Source: Prolixibacteraceae bacterium
GTDB lineage: Bacteria; Bacteroidota; Bacteroidia; Bacteroidales; Prolixibacteraceae
Reading direction: 5' to 3'
Assembly: GCA_003457135.1 (NCBI GenBank)
Contig: DMSQ01000034.1
Span: 1 to 64,000 of the forward strand
Length of the DNA stretch: 64,000 nucleotides
Part shown: positions 44,332 through 53,151 of the stretch, piece by piece
Numbering within the stretch: the first letter of the stretch is position 1
Layout of the letters: the number at the start of each line of letters is the position of its first letter
The notes under the pieces: model-generated
Told to the model about the DNA's origin: nothing
Database searches by the model: none
Seen by the model: the letters and a program-made list of their open reading frames with translations, nothing else
Made by a program: the position numbers and the translations under genes

Positions 44332-45036
44332 ATGAAACTACTGCTAATCAGCAATTCAACGATGCCCGGCGAGGCTTATCTGGATTATCCGAAACATGAA
44401 ATCAAAAAGTTTTTAGGTGACCAACCGCTTATGGCATTGTTTATTCCCTATGCCGCAGTCACTTTTCCGTTCGATGTTTATGAGGAAAAAGTAGCTGAAC
44501 GGTTTGGCGAATTGGGTTATCGGGTAAAAAGTATTCATCATTTCAGCGATTCTGTTCAGGCTGTCAGAGAGGCTGAGGTAATCGTAGTTGGAGGCGGAAA
44601 TACCTGGCAATTGGTTCGGATGTTACACGATAACCAGTTGATGGATGCAATCAGAGCGAAGGTATTGAACGGGACTCCTTACATTGGCTGGAGCGCGGGC
44701 TCGAATGTAGCCTGTCCCACCTTGCGAACCACTAACGACATGCCGATTATTGACCCCCGTGGTTTTGAAACCACCGGCCTGGTGCCTTTCCAGATCAATC
44801 CACATTACCTCGATGCCAATCCTGAAGGCCATGGCGGCGAAACACGTGAACAGCGCATCGAAGAGTTTCTGGAAATAAATACAGAAATCTATGTCGTAGG
44901 ACTTCGCGAAGGTACCATGCTGTATGTTGAAGACAATAAAATGAAACTGATTGGAAACCGTACTGCCAGAATATTCAGAAAAGGAAGTGCACCTATCGAG
45001 TTAGGTTCGGAAGACGATTTTGGTTTTTTGCTGTAA
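44332..45036 (+). CDS. pepE: peptidase E (alpha-aspartyl dipeptidase)
   Basis: 234 residues. The catalytic serine lies in the nucleophile elbow GWSAGSNVACP. VIVVGGGNTWQLVRML and INPHYLDANPEGHGGETREQR are conserved peptidase E (family S51) blocks, which include the triad histidine. It hydrolyses dipeptides with N-terminal aspartate in the cytoplasm. It lies five bases after the second barrel gene and may share its transcript; a strong hairpin follows. Confidence 0.94.
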   Translation: MKLLLISNSTMPGEAYLDYPKHEIKKFLGDQPLMALFIPYAAVTFPFDVYEEKVAERFGELGYRVKSIHHFSDSVQAVREAEVIVVGGGNTWQLVRMLHDNQLMDAIRAKVLNGTPYIGWSAGSNVACPTLRTTNDMPIIDPRGFETTGLVPFQINPHYLDANPEGHGGETREQRIEEFLEINTEIYVVGLREGTMLYVEDNKMKLIGNRTARIFRKGSAPIELGSEDDFGFLL

Positions 45037-45089
45037 ACTGAAAGTAATATATAATCCCTGGCAGAGTTCAAAACCTGTCAGGAATACAC

Positions 45090-45127
45090 ATACAAAAGGC
45101 TGAACCTTGCGGAACAGCCTTTTGTAT
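45090..45127. terminator. bidirectional terminator between pepE and gdhA
   Basis: ATACAAAAGGCTG pairs perfectly with CAGCCTTTTGTAT around a 12-base loop. It is placed between the convergent pepE (plus) and gdhA (minus) genes. Confidence 0.85.
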
Positions 45128-45146
45128 TTTGATGAAAGTGGAACAA

Positions 45147-46499
45147 TCAGACTACTCCCTGTGATATCATGGCATCAGCCACTTTGATGAAACCACCAAT
45201 GTTGGCTCCTTTTACATAGTTGATGAACCCATCTTTTTCAGTTCCGTATTTGACACAGGTTTCGTGAATGTTGATCATGATTTGGTACAAACGGGCATCC
45301 ACTTCTTCGCGGGACCAAAGTAAACGTATGGAGTTTTGTGACATTTCGAGCCCAGAGGTTGATACGCCACCGGCATTGGCTGCCTTACCCGGTCCATATA
45401 GTATTTTGGCTTCGAGGAACACCTCAACAGCTTCAGGAGTGGATGGCATGTTTGCTCCTTCAGAAATCAGGTAACAACCATTTTTCACCAATACCTTAGC
45501 ATCGTCTTCGTTTATTTCGTTTTGCGTGGCACATGGGAAAGCTAAATCACATTTGATTCCCCACGGAGTCTGACCTTCGAAATACTGTACATTGTATTTG
45601 TCAGCGTATTCCTTGATACGTCCACGGCGGATATTTTTTAATTCAAGTATAAAAGCCAGCTTTTCTTCATCAAGCCCGGCCGGATCGTAAACAAATCCCA
45701 ATGAATCGGACATGGTTACGACTTTTGCACCCATCTGGATCAATTTTTCAGCAGCATATTGCGAAACATTACCTGAACCGGAAACAACTGCAATTTTACC
45801 TGTTAAATCCTGTCCGCGTGTTTTCAGCATTTGGTCGGCAAAGTAAACTGCGCCATAACCTGTTGCTTCCGGACGTATCAAGCTTCCTCCCCATTCAATG
45901 GCTTTACCAGTCAGGACGCCTGTAAATTCGTTCCTGATGCGTTTGTATTGTCCGTATAAATAGCCGATTTCACGGCCACCAACGCCAATATCACCAGCGG
46001 GGACATCGGTATCGGCCCCAATAAAACGCTGCAATTCGGTCATGAAACTTTGGCAGAAGCGCATTACCTCGTTATCCGATTTTCCTTTTGGATCAAAGTC
46101 AGAACCACCTTTTCCACCGCCCATAGGCAGAGTGGTCAGGCTATTTTTAAAAACCTGCTCAAAAGCAAGAAATTTCAGGATGCCGAGGTTTACAGTTGGG
46201 TGAAGTCGCAGTCCTCCTTTATACGGACCAATCGCACTGTTCATTTGAATACGGAAACCTCTGTTTACCTGTATTTCGCCGTTATCGTCAACCCACGGGA
46301 CACGGAACATCATCACCCTTTCAGGTTCAACCATGCGTTCCAGAACTTTTGCATGACGATATTTGGGATTTTCTTCGATGAAAGGCATCAATGATTCGAC
46401 TACCTCTTTTACGGCCTGGTGAAATTCAGATTCACCCGGATTTTTGGCAATTACTTTTGCCATGAACTCGTTTACTTTCAGATTTAAAATATCAGCCAT
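45147..46499 (-). CDS. gdhA: NADP-type glutamate dehydrogenase
   Basis: 450 residues, the standard hexameric GDH length. GPYKGGLRLHPTVNLG, LTTLPMGGGKGGSDFDPKG (active-site lysine) and VPAGDIGVGGREIGYLYGQY are class signatures, followed by the nucleotide domain GKIAVVSGSGNVSQYAAEKL. It assimilates ammonium by reductive amination of 2-oxoglutarate, or runs in reverse in glutamate breakdown. It is monocistronic, with a terminator after it. Confidence 0.97.
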   Translation of the reverse strand: MADILNLKVNEFMAKVIAKNPGESEFHQAVKEVVESLMPFIEENPKYRHAKVLERMVEPERVMMFRVPWVDDNGEIQVNRGFRIQMNSAIGPYKGGLRLHPTVNLGILKFLAFEQVFKNSLTTLPMGGGKGGSDFDPKGKSDNEVMRFCQSFMTELQRFIGADTDVPAGDIGVGGREIGYLYGQYKRIRNEFTGVLTGKAIEWGGSLIRPEATGYGAVYFADQMLKTRGQDLTGKIAVVSGSGNVSQYAAEKLIQMGAKVVTMSDSLGFVYDPAGLDEEKLAFILELKNIRRGRIKEYADKYNVQYFEGQTPWGIKCDLAFPCATQNEINEDDAKVLVKNGCYLISEGANMPSTPEAVEVFLEAKILYGPGKAANAGGVSTSGLEMSQNSIRLLWSREEVDARLYQIMINIHETCVKYGTEKDGFINYVKGANIGGFIKVADAMISQGVV

Positions 46500-46632
46500 T
46501 GTTGATTTTTTTAGGGATTGTTAAATCTCGATGATTATTTGGAAGTCCAAAAAACTTCAAGGCTTAAAAATAATACCTAGAAACAATGCTTTTGTATGGC
46601 TGACTGAATTTACGTGTTACACGTAAGGGATT

Positions 46633-47286
46633 TCAGATCTCAATAATATTGTTTTTGATGGCGAACTTCACCATGTCCACCGTACTTTTCAGGTTAAGTT
46701 TCTGCATGATATGGTTTTTATGCGACTCTACCGTGCGGACACTGATGAAAAAACGGTCGGCAATTTCCTGATTGGTGTAACTTTCGCCCCATAGTTTGAG
46801 AATTTCGATCTGACGTGAACTTAAGTTTCCGATATCGGTATTCTGGTTCATTTCATCAGCTTTCAGGCTCGAAATATAGCGGTTCAGCAATAGATGGGTG
46901 ATTGATTTGCTGTAGTAATCATGTCCGTTTCGCAGTGTATAAATGGCTTCCAGCAGACTGCTTCGATCCGAGTCTTTCCCCAGAAAACCTTTGGCTCCTG
47001 CTTTGATGGTCTTTAGAACAATTTCTTCGCTGTCGATAACTGAAATAATCAGAATTTTCAACTTTGGAATGGTGATATTCAACTGTACGATGAGGTTCAG
47101 GTTTCGTACCGAAATGTCGTGCATATTCATGATCAACACGTGAATTTGCATAGATTTAAGCTTTTCGGTCAAAACATCACGGTTGTCGCAATAAAGCACA
47201 ATCCGAATATCGGTAATGCCCGACAAAAGTCCGGAAATGCCTTCAAGTACCAGCTTGTGTTCATCAAACAGCGCGATATCAATCAT
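46633..47286 (-). CDS. NarL/LuxR-type response regulator lacking the phosphoacceptor aspartate
   Basis: 217 residues. The receiver domain has the acidic pair in ALFDEHKLV and the lysine in GAKGFLGKDS, but the phosphoacceptor position reads VLIMNMHD where family members have a LLD-type aspartate; the acceptor is Asn. The C-terminal LuxR helix-turn-helix (LSSRQIEILKLWGESYTNQE, ISVRTVESHKNHIMQKL) is intact. It lies three bases downstream of the giant GAF/receiver/PEP-synthase-like gene and is likely cotranscribed with it. It may be controlled by protein binding or another signal rather than phosphorylation (inference). Confidence 0.87.
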   Translation of the reverse strand: MIDIALFDEHKLVLEGISGLLSGITDIRIVLYCDNRDVLTEKLKSMQIHVLIMNMHDISVRNLNLIVQLNITIPKLKILIISVIDSEEIVLKTIKAGAKGFLGKDSDRSSLLEAIYTLRNGHDYYSKSITHLLLNRYISSLKADEMNQNTDIGNLSSRQIEILKLWGESYTNQEIADRFFISVRTVESHKNHIMQKLNLKSTVDMVKFAIKNNIIEI

Positions 47287-47289
47287 TTT

Positions 47290-50200
47290 CTATACAATTA
47301 TAGCCGAGGTTTTATGTATTCCATCCATCAAAATGGTCAGCGGTTTTTTAAAACGGATATGTTTGAAATATTTGGTTTCGTGTATCACTTTTTGATTTTT
47401 AAACATTTCCCAACGCACGAAATCAACAGGCGATGAATGTTGCACCGAAAAATAGCCTATGTTCATGGAAGTTACATTGTGAAAGAAATGCGAACCGAGC
47501 GACGAATCCAACGGATAATTTTCAAGGCTCACCTCCACAATCACTTTGGCATTTGAAATTTGCGACCAGTTTACCGGAATTCCCACAAACCGGTCCCTGC
47601 TGCCCCATCGGCCAGGCCCAATCAAAACATAATGCCTGTTTTTTTTGATCATCAGATTATTCAGGGAATCAATTTCAGCCGCCATTTCAATCGTTTTCAG
47701 TTTACTAAAAGTTGAAGTATCAACAAAAATTACATCCCGGATATCTTTGATTTCGCCATTTCCAAGGCTCGATCGGGTAAACAAAGCCATTTGCGATTGA
47801 TCAAGTTGGTCTATTACGATATTTTGCAATACCTGATTGCTAATCAGGGGTTTAATTTGAAGGAGGTAAAAAGTGGGCAAGTCATTTTTTGTACGGTTCA
47901 GGTCAACAGCATATTCAATTTCGACCGGAGAACCAAACGCTTCTTTAATCGTGTTCAGCAATATACTGATTGTTTCAGCCAGAGGAATGTAGTTGTAATG
48001 AAGTATATCGGCAAAATTTACGATTCGCGGGCCAAAAGTGTTTAACCCTGGCTCAATTCGATCGTTATTGGGATTGTAAACCGAGACACAATGATTCAGC
48101 GTTCCATGTTTTTCAGCTTCGCTGATATCTAAAAGTTTGAGAGCAGCCAATTCGCCATTTTCCAAAAAATCGAAATCTGTATCCCGGCAATCGAGTGCGT
48201 AAAACTGTACCTGTGAATTATTCAACAAATCCTTGATGCTATGAACTGAAACTTTAGGGTATTTTGGCGAAAACCGGAACGATTTCCAGCCATCAACTAC
48301 GTAAGTTCCCAAACCAACTGCAGCTACAGCAAAACCTTCATCCGGCTTCATGTTGGCCACCGGATAATAGTTGTACGACTGGGCTACACCACTGATTTGA
48401 GGATAATAATAGTCGCCGTATTGGTTTCCGACCAGTTCCTGCAAAACAACTGCCATCTTTTCTTCTTCAACTTTGTGATGGATGATCGAAAAATAATTGC
48501 GGGCTTTCTTTGAGAATGTTGAAGCAAAAACCAGCTTGATAGCAATCGAAATCCGCCCGAGTACAAGTTTTTTATTTGTAGCGTGATTGGGAACAATGTA
48601 GGTATCAAACACTCCGGCAAAGGGCTGTGTAATGGAATCTTCAGAAGTGCTTGACGATCGTACTGCGATGGGTTTATCTATCTGGGAAACAAAAATCCGT
48701 AGCTTTTTCAGGAGCGAAATAGACAGATGAGCATCAACAAAATGTCTTCTGAGTTCGGCATACGAAATGTTCCGGTCAATGATTTTGTCGAAAAGCTTAT
48801 TTTTCGAGATGAAATGCTGAAACTCATTCGTGCCGATGACTACAGTAATGGGTGCAAGAATGTTGATCCGGTTAGCCAAAGTCGGAAATTCGAGGTTGTA
48901 GATAAGCGTGTTGATAAATGCCAGTCCACGGCCTTTTCCTCCAAGCGACCCACCTGAAAAAGAAACAATATTTTTCTCGTCAAGGGTGGATGTTTCATCG
49001 AAGCTCAGGATTTTCCCCTTTTTCTTTTCCTCACGATAGTGTTTAATCGTATCGAGAAAAAATTGCCTCATCTCATCCATGTCTTTAAAGGTAGTCGCCG
49101 CAACCGGATTGAGTGTCCGTGCAAGTTGTATTTCTCCGCGCGACATGAGCCAGAGCGATAACTGATTTTCGGACGCATGGAGGAACAACGATTCGTCGGG
49201 TACTTCCTGAAGCAGGGTTTCGAATTCGCGCAATGATTTTGCCACCCCGATCCGGTTGCCTTCCTTGTCCCTGAAAACAAAATTTCCAAAGCCCAGGTAA
49301 CTGGTCAGGTAATGTTTGAGGTCGGCAAGTAAAGTTTCTGAGTTTTTATTAATGAATGCCACTTCAAGCTCTTTGGCGATCTCACGATTTCGATCTTCAG
49401 ACGATTGCAGGATAATTGGTAGTTTTGAAATGTGAGACTTTACATACTTAATAAAAGTAACACCGGCATTTTTATCCATTTTCCCGCCCCGGTCGAACTC
49501 CACATCAGAGATCACACAAAGCAGAAAGTCTTTGTATTTATTGAAGATGGCAATGGCTTCTTCATAATTGCGGGCGAGTAATATTTTGGGCCTCGACCGC
49601 ATTTTTGAAATCTTATCCAGCTCGTTTTTCTCAACTTCAGGCAACAATTGCTGTACCTGGCTAAATACGATGTCGTACAGGTGCTGAAGGTATTTGGAAT
49701 AATACAGAGGCGAATCTTCAATAAGTAAAATAACTCTGACCAGGCCAATTCTGGTGTCGTTTTCAACATTTACTTTGTCTTCAGTTGATTTCACGATAGC
49801 AAACAGGATCAGCGAATCGCCATTCCAGACAAAAAGTTTATCAACCGACCGTATGGTAGGTATCAATTCTTCGAAATACTTGATATCGCTTTTTTTGTTC
49901 AGGAGCAAATAAATGGGCAACGACTCATTTTTTTCTTTGATTTGTTCACTTAAAATCACAGGCGCTTCGCGGTCCATGCCCGCCATGAGGATGACCAGAT
50001 CAAAATGAGTGGTTTCCATTAAGGCAAGCGCTTCATCGGCCGATGACGCGCCGGTAATCCTGGGCACCGAAAAAAGGCTGTACTGGTAAGCTTCGCCCAT
50101 AAATTTCTCGAAAAACGAATCTTCGCTTTCGAGGGTAAATGCATCGTACAATGTTGCTACAAAAAGAATGTGAGTGATTTTGTACTTCATCATATCGAGA

Positions 50201-51900
50201 TAAATGTACTTATCAAGAGCCTGTTGGTTGAAGTACAACTGAAGTGGCTTTTTGTTTGTCATTAAGGAGTTTCTGAAATCATCAGAGCGATGAATTACCT
50301 GAAGCGGTATCCCTTTCCGGTGGATAATTTCACGACCTTTGAAATTATTCAGATAACCACTGATCATCCTGGCAATGTTTATCAGTAAATTGCGCTCTTC
50401 AGCCAGGAACGGCCCCTCGTCTTCTTTCGGAAATTGTTTCAGGTAGAAAATTTCGATAGTCCCCTTTTTATTGTCAATGGTCACGAAATTTTCCTGCTGT
50501 ACCCAATCCGTTTCCAAAAAATTATGACTGGTGTAAGTTTTACCTTCAAATTTGATTCGCGAAGCGGTAAACTTCGGATATTGCCATGATTTTGGTAGGA
50601 TTGCACAAATTTCAGACAAAGTTTCATCTACCGATTTTCCCTCATCAATAATTAAGGTAGTTTGGTTAATGGCTTTTAGCTCTTTTAACCGTTCGGTGTT
50701 TTCGTGGTGCAGTTTGTTGAATACATCTCGTGTGGCAGAACCGGCAATCAGGTTTGCGAGGTTGATCAGCAAATTACGTTCTTCCTTCAGGAATGGGCCT
50801 TCATCAGCATCCTGAAATTGTTTCAGGTAAAAAATTTCGATGGTCCCTTTTTTTCTCCCGGGAGCTTCAAAGCCCTGTGCCATTTTCCATTTGGTTTCGC
50901 TGAAATTGCGGCTGATAAAAACATTTTTTCCGTAACTGATGCGGGCTGCCGTATATTCGGGATATTGCCATGATTCGGGTAAAATGGAACAGATGATTTG
51001 AAGCGACTCTTCAAGCGATTTTCCGGATTGAAGGATCTCCGAAGTCTGGTTTATCCCTTTCAACTCTTTCAGCCGTTCCGTATTCTTGATGAGTAATTCC
51101 TGCAGGGCTTTTTTCGATGCCATGCCTGAAATTAAAGCGGCCAGATTGTCAATCAGATTCCGTTCTTCGGTTAAAAAAGGCCCTTCACCAGCTACAGGAA
51201 ATTCATTCAGATAATAAATCCCGATGGCTCCTTTCGACAAATCAGGAGTATCAAACTTTTGCTGCAACTTCCAGGGGGTTTCCCTGAAGTTGAGGCTCGT
51301 GAAATTTTTATTTCCATATCTGATGCGCACTGCCGTTTGTCCCGGATACTGCATGGCCTCAGGTAAAAAGGAACAAATTTCCTGCAGCAATTCATCCAAA
51401 GAGGCACTCTTCCTGATGATTTCAGTGGTGCGATTTATTCCCTGAAGCTCTTTCTGGCGTTCACCCATATTGAAGCTCAACTTTTCGAGCTGGATTTTTG
51501 AAACAAGGCCAACGAGTAAGCTCCCAATGGTTTTTATGGTCAACTCGGCATCTATAATTACAGATCCTGAGGAATCTGATATGATCTGATCTGACAGAAA
51601 TAGCTCAATAAGGCTGTGTTTCCGGTCGGGTATATGAAAACCATGTTTCACAACAACCGATGTTTCTTCAAAATTTTGACTCAGGTAGGTTAATCCATCG
51701 AATGAAAGACGTACGCAAACTGCATTTTCATTATGAGATTGTAGGGCAATGGCATCACAAAAGCGCTGTAATGCACGATCCATGTCATTTTCTTTTTCAA
51801 GAATTTCAATTATCCTGAAGGTAAGATGCTCTTTATTAAATAACTGCAATTGATCTGGAGAACTATTTTCTTTTAGTGAAGTATTTGCGTTTTTAGACAT
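47290..51900 (-). CDS. multidomain protein: GAF-like repeats, tandem receiver-like domains, PPDK/PEP-synthase N-terminal domain
   Basis: 1536 residues from the ATG ending at 51900 (a TTG three codons upstream is possible). Four repeated GAF-like units fill ~1-550, three of them near-copies with the pattern ERLKELKxINQT then EGPFLxEERNLL. About 575-700 is a degenerate receiver-like region. About 725-890 looks like a true receiver with LLIEDSPLYYS and the acceptor in VISDVEFD. About 980-1500 is a PPDK/PEP-synthase ATP-grasp-like domain (SGGSLGGKGRGLAFI, KPIAVRSSSTSEDS, FYLLQIKPL). The His-domain and PEP-binding domains of real PEP synthases are missing. Probably a signalling or energy-sensing protein; it is coupled to the LuxR-type regulator. 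Confidence 0.85.
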   Translation of the reverse strand: MSKNANTSLKENSSPDQLQLFNKEHLTFRIIEILEKENDMDRALQRFCDAIALQSHNENAVCVRLSFDGLTYLSQNFEETSVVVKHGFHIPDRKHSLIELFLSDQIISDSSGSVIIDAELTIKTIGSLLVGLVSKIQLEKLSFNMGERQKELQGINRTTEIIRKSASLDELLQEICSFLPEAMQYPGQTAVRIRYGNKNFTSLNFRETPWKLQQKFDTPDLSKGAIGIYYLNEFPVAGEGPFLTEERNLIDNLAALISGMASKKALQELLIKNTERLKELKGINQTSEILQSGKSLEESLQIICSILPESWQYPEYTAARISYGKNVFISRNFSETKWKMAQGFEAPGRKKGTIEIFYLKQFQDADEGPFLKEERNLLINLANLIAGSATRDVFNKLHHENTERLKELKAINQTTLIIDEGKSVDETLSEICAILPKSWQYPKFTASRIKFEGKTYTSHNFLETDWVQQENFVTIDNKKGTIEIFYLKQFPKEDEGPFLAEERNLLINIARMISGYLNNFKGREIIHRKGIPLQVIHRSDDFRNSLMTNKKPLQLYFNQQALDKYIYLDMMKYKITHILFVATLYDAFTLESEDSFFEKFMGEAYQYSLFSVPRITGASSADEALALMETTHFDLVILMAGMDREAPVILSEQIKEKNESLPIYLLLNKKSDIKYFEELIPTIRSVDKLFVWNGDSLILFAIVKSTEDKVNVENDTRIGLVRVILLIEDSPLYYSKYLQHLYDIVFSQVQQLLPEVEKNELDKISKMRSRPKILLARNYEEAIAIFNKYKDFLLCVISDVEFDRGGKMDKNAGVTFIKYVKSHISKLPIILQSSEDRNREIAKELEVAFINKNSETLLADLKHYLTSYLGFGNFVFRDKEGNRIGVAKSLREFETLLQEVPDESLFLHASENQLSLWLMSRGEIQLARTLNPVAATTFKDMDEMRQFFLDTIKHYREEKKKGKILSFDETSTLDEKNIVSFSGGSLGGKGRGLAFINTLIYNLEFPTLANRINILAPITVVIGTNEFQHFISKNKLFDKIIDRNISYAELRRHFVDAHLSISLLKKLRIFVSQIDKPIAVRSSSTSEDSITQPFAGVFDTYIVPNHATNKKLVLGRISIAIKLVFASTFSKKARNYFSIIHHKVEEEKMAVVLQELVGNQYGDYYYPQISGVAQSYNYYPVANMKPDEGFAVAAVGLGTYVVDGWKSFRFSPKYPKVSVHSIKDLLNNSQVQFYALDCRDTDFDFLENGELAALKLLDISEAEKHGTLNHCVSVYNPNNDRIEPGLNTFGPRIVNFADILHYNYIPLAETISILLNTIKEAFGSPVEIEYAVDLNRTKNDLPTFYLLQIKPLISNQVLQNIVIDQLDQSQMALFTRSSLGNGEIKDIRDVIFVDTSTFSKLKTIEMAAEIDSLNNLMIKKNRHYVLIGPGRWGSRDRFVGIPVNWSQISNAKVIVEVSLENYPLDSSLGSHFFHNVTSMNIGYFSVQHSSPVDFVRWEMFKNQKVIHETKYFKHIRFKKPLTILMDGIHKTSAIIV

Positions 51901-52048
51901 ATGATTCAATTTATCCTTAATCTCCGGAACCTGTAACCTTCATCAAAATTAATACATAAATTGGTTGTGTCTGTAATAAATGGCGTGAAATCATCCAAAG
52001 TAACGGTCTTGGTGTCTCACGCCATCAGTCGCAAATGCTCGATACTGT

Positions 52049-52879
52049 TTAAAGGGGGATATTTATTTCGTTACATGCATTAATTTTGTACGGTATTTCT
52101 TCTTCATGTCCAAATCGTTTAATCATTTCCCCGAAGTTAGGATAGTAGGCATTAAAATTATACCCATCAACACACACCACCCTTGTTGAGCCGCAAATAC
52201 TAACTTTAAAAATGCCATGCCCGGTATTTTTGCCGGCATTCTTCAAATACAAAATGGCCTGAGTCGGAATATTGTATTTGATTGTGTGCGCACAGGTAAT
52301 TTGAATTGTTGTGGCAGGGCCAAAGGCAATAACCTGATTCATTATATTTGTTCTCATGGTTTGTGTCATCACCTGACAAACCGATCCCTTTTCCCCATAA
52401 CTTCCATCATCAGTAAGTGTAATAACTTCATCCGAAATTGCTTTAATTTCATTTTCAAGTATAATTCCTTCTTTTGTCGGTGACGAAAGAATAGTGATGA
52501 TACGATTTCCGGCAGCATGGAGTGAAGTTAAAACAGGCAGAAGAGGGACAATTCCTTGTTCCCGGCCTATGCACAGGACATTCCCAAAATTTTCGATTTG
52601 AGCCGGATAGCCGAAAGGACCTTCGATTCCAACTATTTCGTTTCCCGGATTCAATTCCGCAAAATGCTTTGCAGCATCGTTGGCAGAATGAACAATAACG
52701 GTAATGGTTTCTTTTTCAGGATCGGTTTTGACTACTGGAACCGAAATTTCATGTTCGCCTTTTTCATCCTGAAGAATGACATAATGCCCAATTCGAATCT
52801 CATTTATGGCGATTGAAGTCCTGATTTCAAATTTCACCACTTCGTCTGAAATCCTCTTCTTTGCTATGATTTTGTTCAT
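52049..52879 (-). CDS. ferredoxin-NADP reductase alpha-like flavoprotein (NfnA/SudB/PyrK-like)
   Basis: 276 residues. An N-terminal FAD-binding beta barrel (IRIGHYVILQDEKGE, GIEGPFGYPAQIENF) is followed by a NAD-binding domain (NVLCIGREQGIVPLLPVLTSLH, VIAFGPATTIQ). The C-terminal iron-sulfur segment, which in relatives has MCGxCR and later CVDGP, reads ICGSTRVVCVDG. At least one cluster cysteine is therefore replaced, and the [2Fe-2S] centre is probably absent or altered. No NfnB/SudA partner gene is adjacent. Confidence 0.8.
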   Translation of the reverse strand: MNKIIAKKRISDEVVKFEIRTSIAINEIRIGHYVILQDEKGEHEISVPVVKTDPEKETITVIVHSANDAAKHFAELNPGNEIVGIEGPFGYPAQIENFGNVLCIGREQGIVPLLPVLTSLHAAGNRIITILSSPTKEGIILENEIKAISDEVITLTDDGSYGEKGSVCQVMTQTMRTNIMNQVIAFGPATTIQITCAHTIKYNIPTQAILYLKNAGKNTGHGIFKVSICGSTRVVCVDGYNFNAYYPNFGEMIKRFGHEEEIPYKINACNEINIPL

Positions 52880-53151
52880 TTGTCACGATATTTTTTAGAG
52901 GTTTTGAAGTTAGATTGATTCGACCTCAGAAAAAAAATCGCTGCCAGATTTACGTGTTTCTACTAAGTGAAAAACGGAAAACCTGACTAAGATTCCTTTA
53001 ATTGTCGAAATACCGGAATGAATTGATTTTGTGACAAATAATCAACTTTAATACTGAAATTTTAGATTAGATCGGACCTTTTTAAAAAAATGCACATAAA
53101 GTTGTTGGCAAAATGTATTATATTTATGAATAATACTAATCCTACTCCACC
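52880..53151. other. intergenic region upstream of cas12a
   Basis: 272 AT-rich bases between the divergent flavoprotein gene and cas12a; no gene seen. A weak -7-like TATATTTA is at 53119-53126, about 25 bases before the cas12a ATG. TTTCTACTAAGTG at 52957 resembles the conserved 3' part of type V-A repeats but cannot form the UCUAC/GUAGA stem. Confidence 0.55.

Noticed and set aside
52957..52974. TTTCTACTAAGTGAAAAA upstream of cas12a resembles the 3' part of type V-A repeats and could be a mini-CRISPR or autoregulatory guide.
   Set aside because: The GTAGA arm is replaced by GTGAA, so the Cas12a handle stem cannot form, and no spacer-like match to the cas12a promoter next to TTTV was found by eye.
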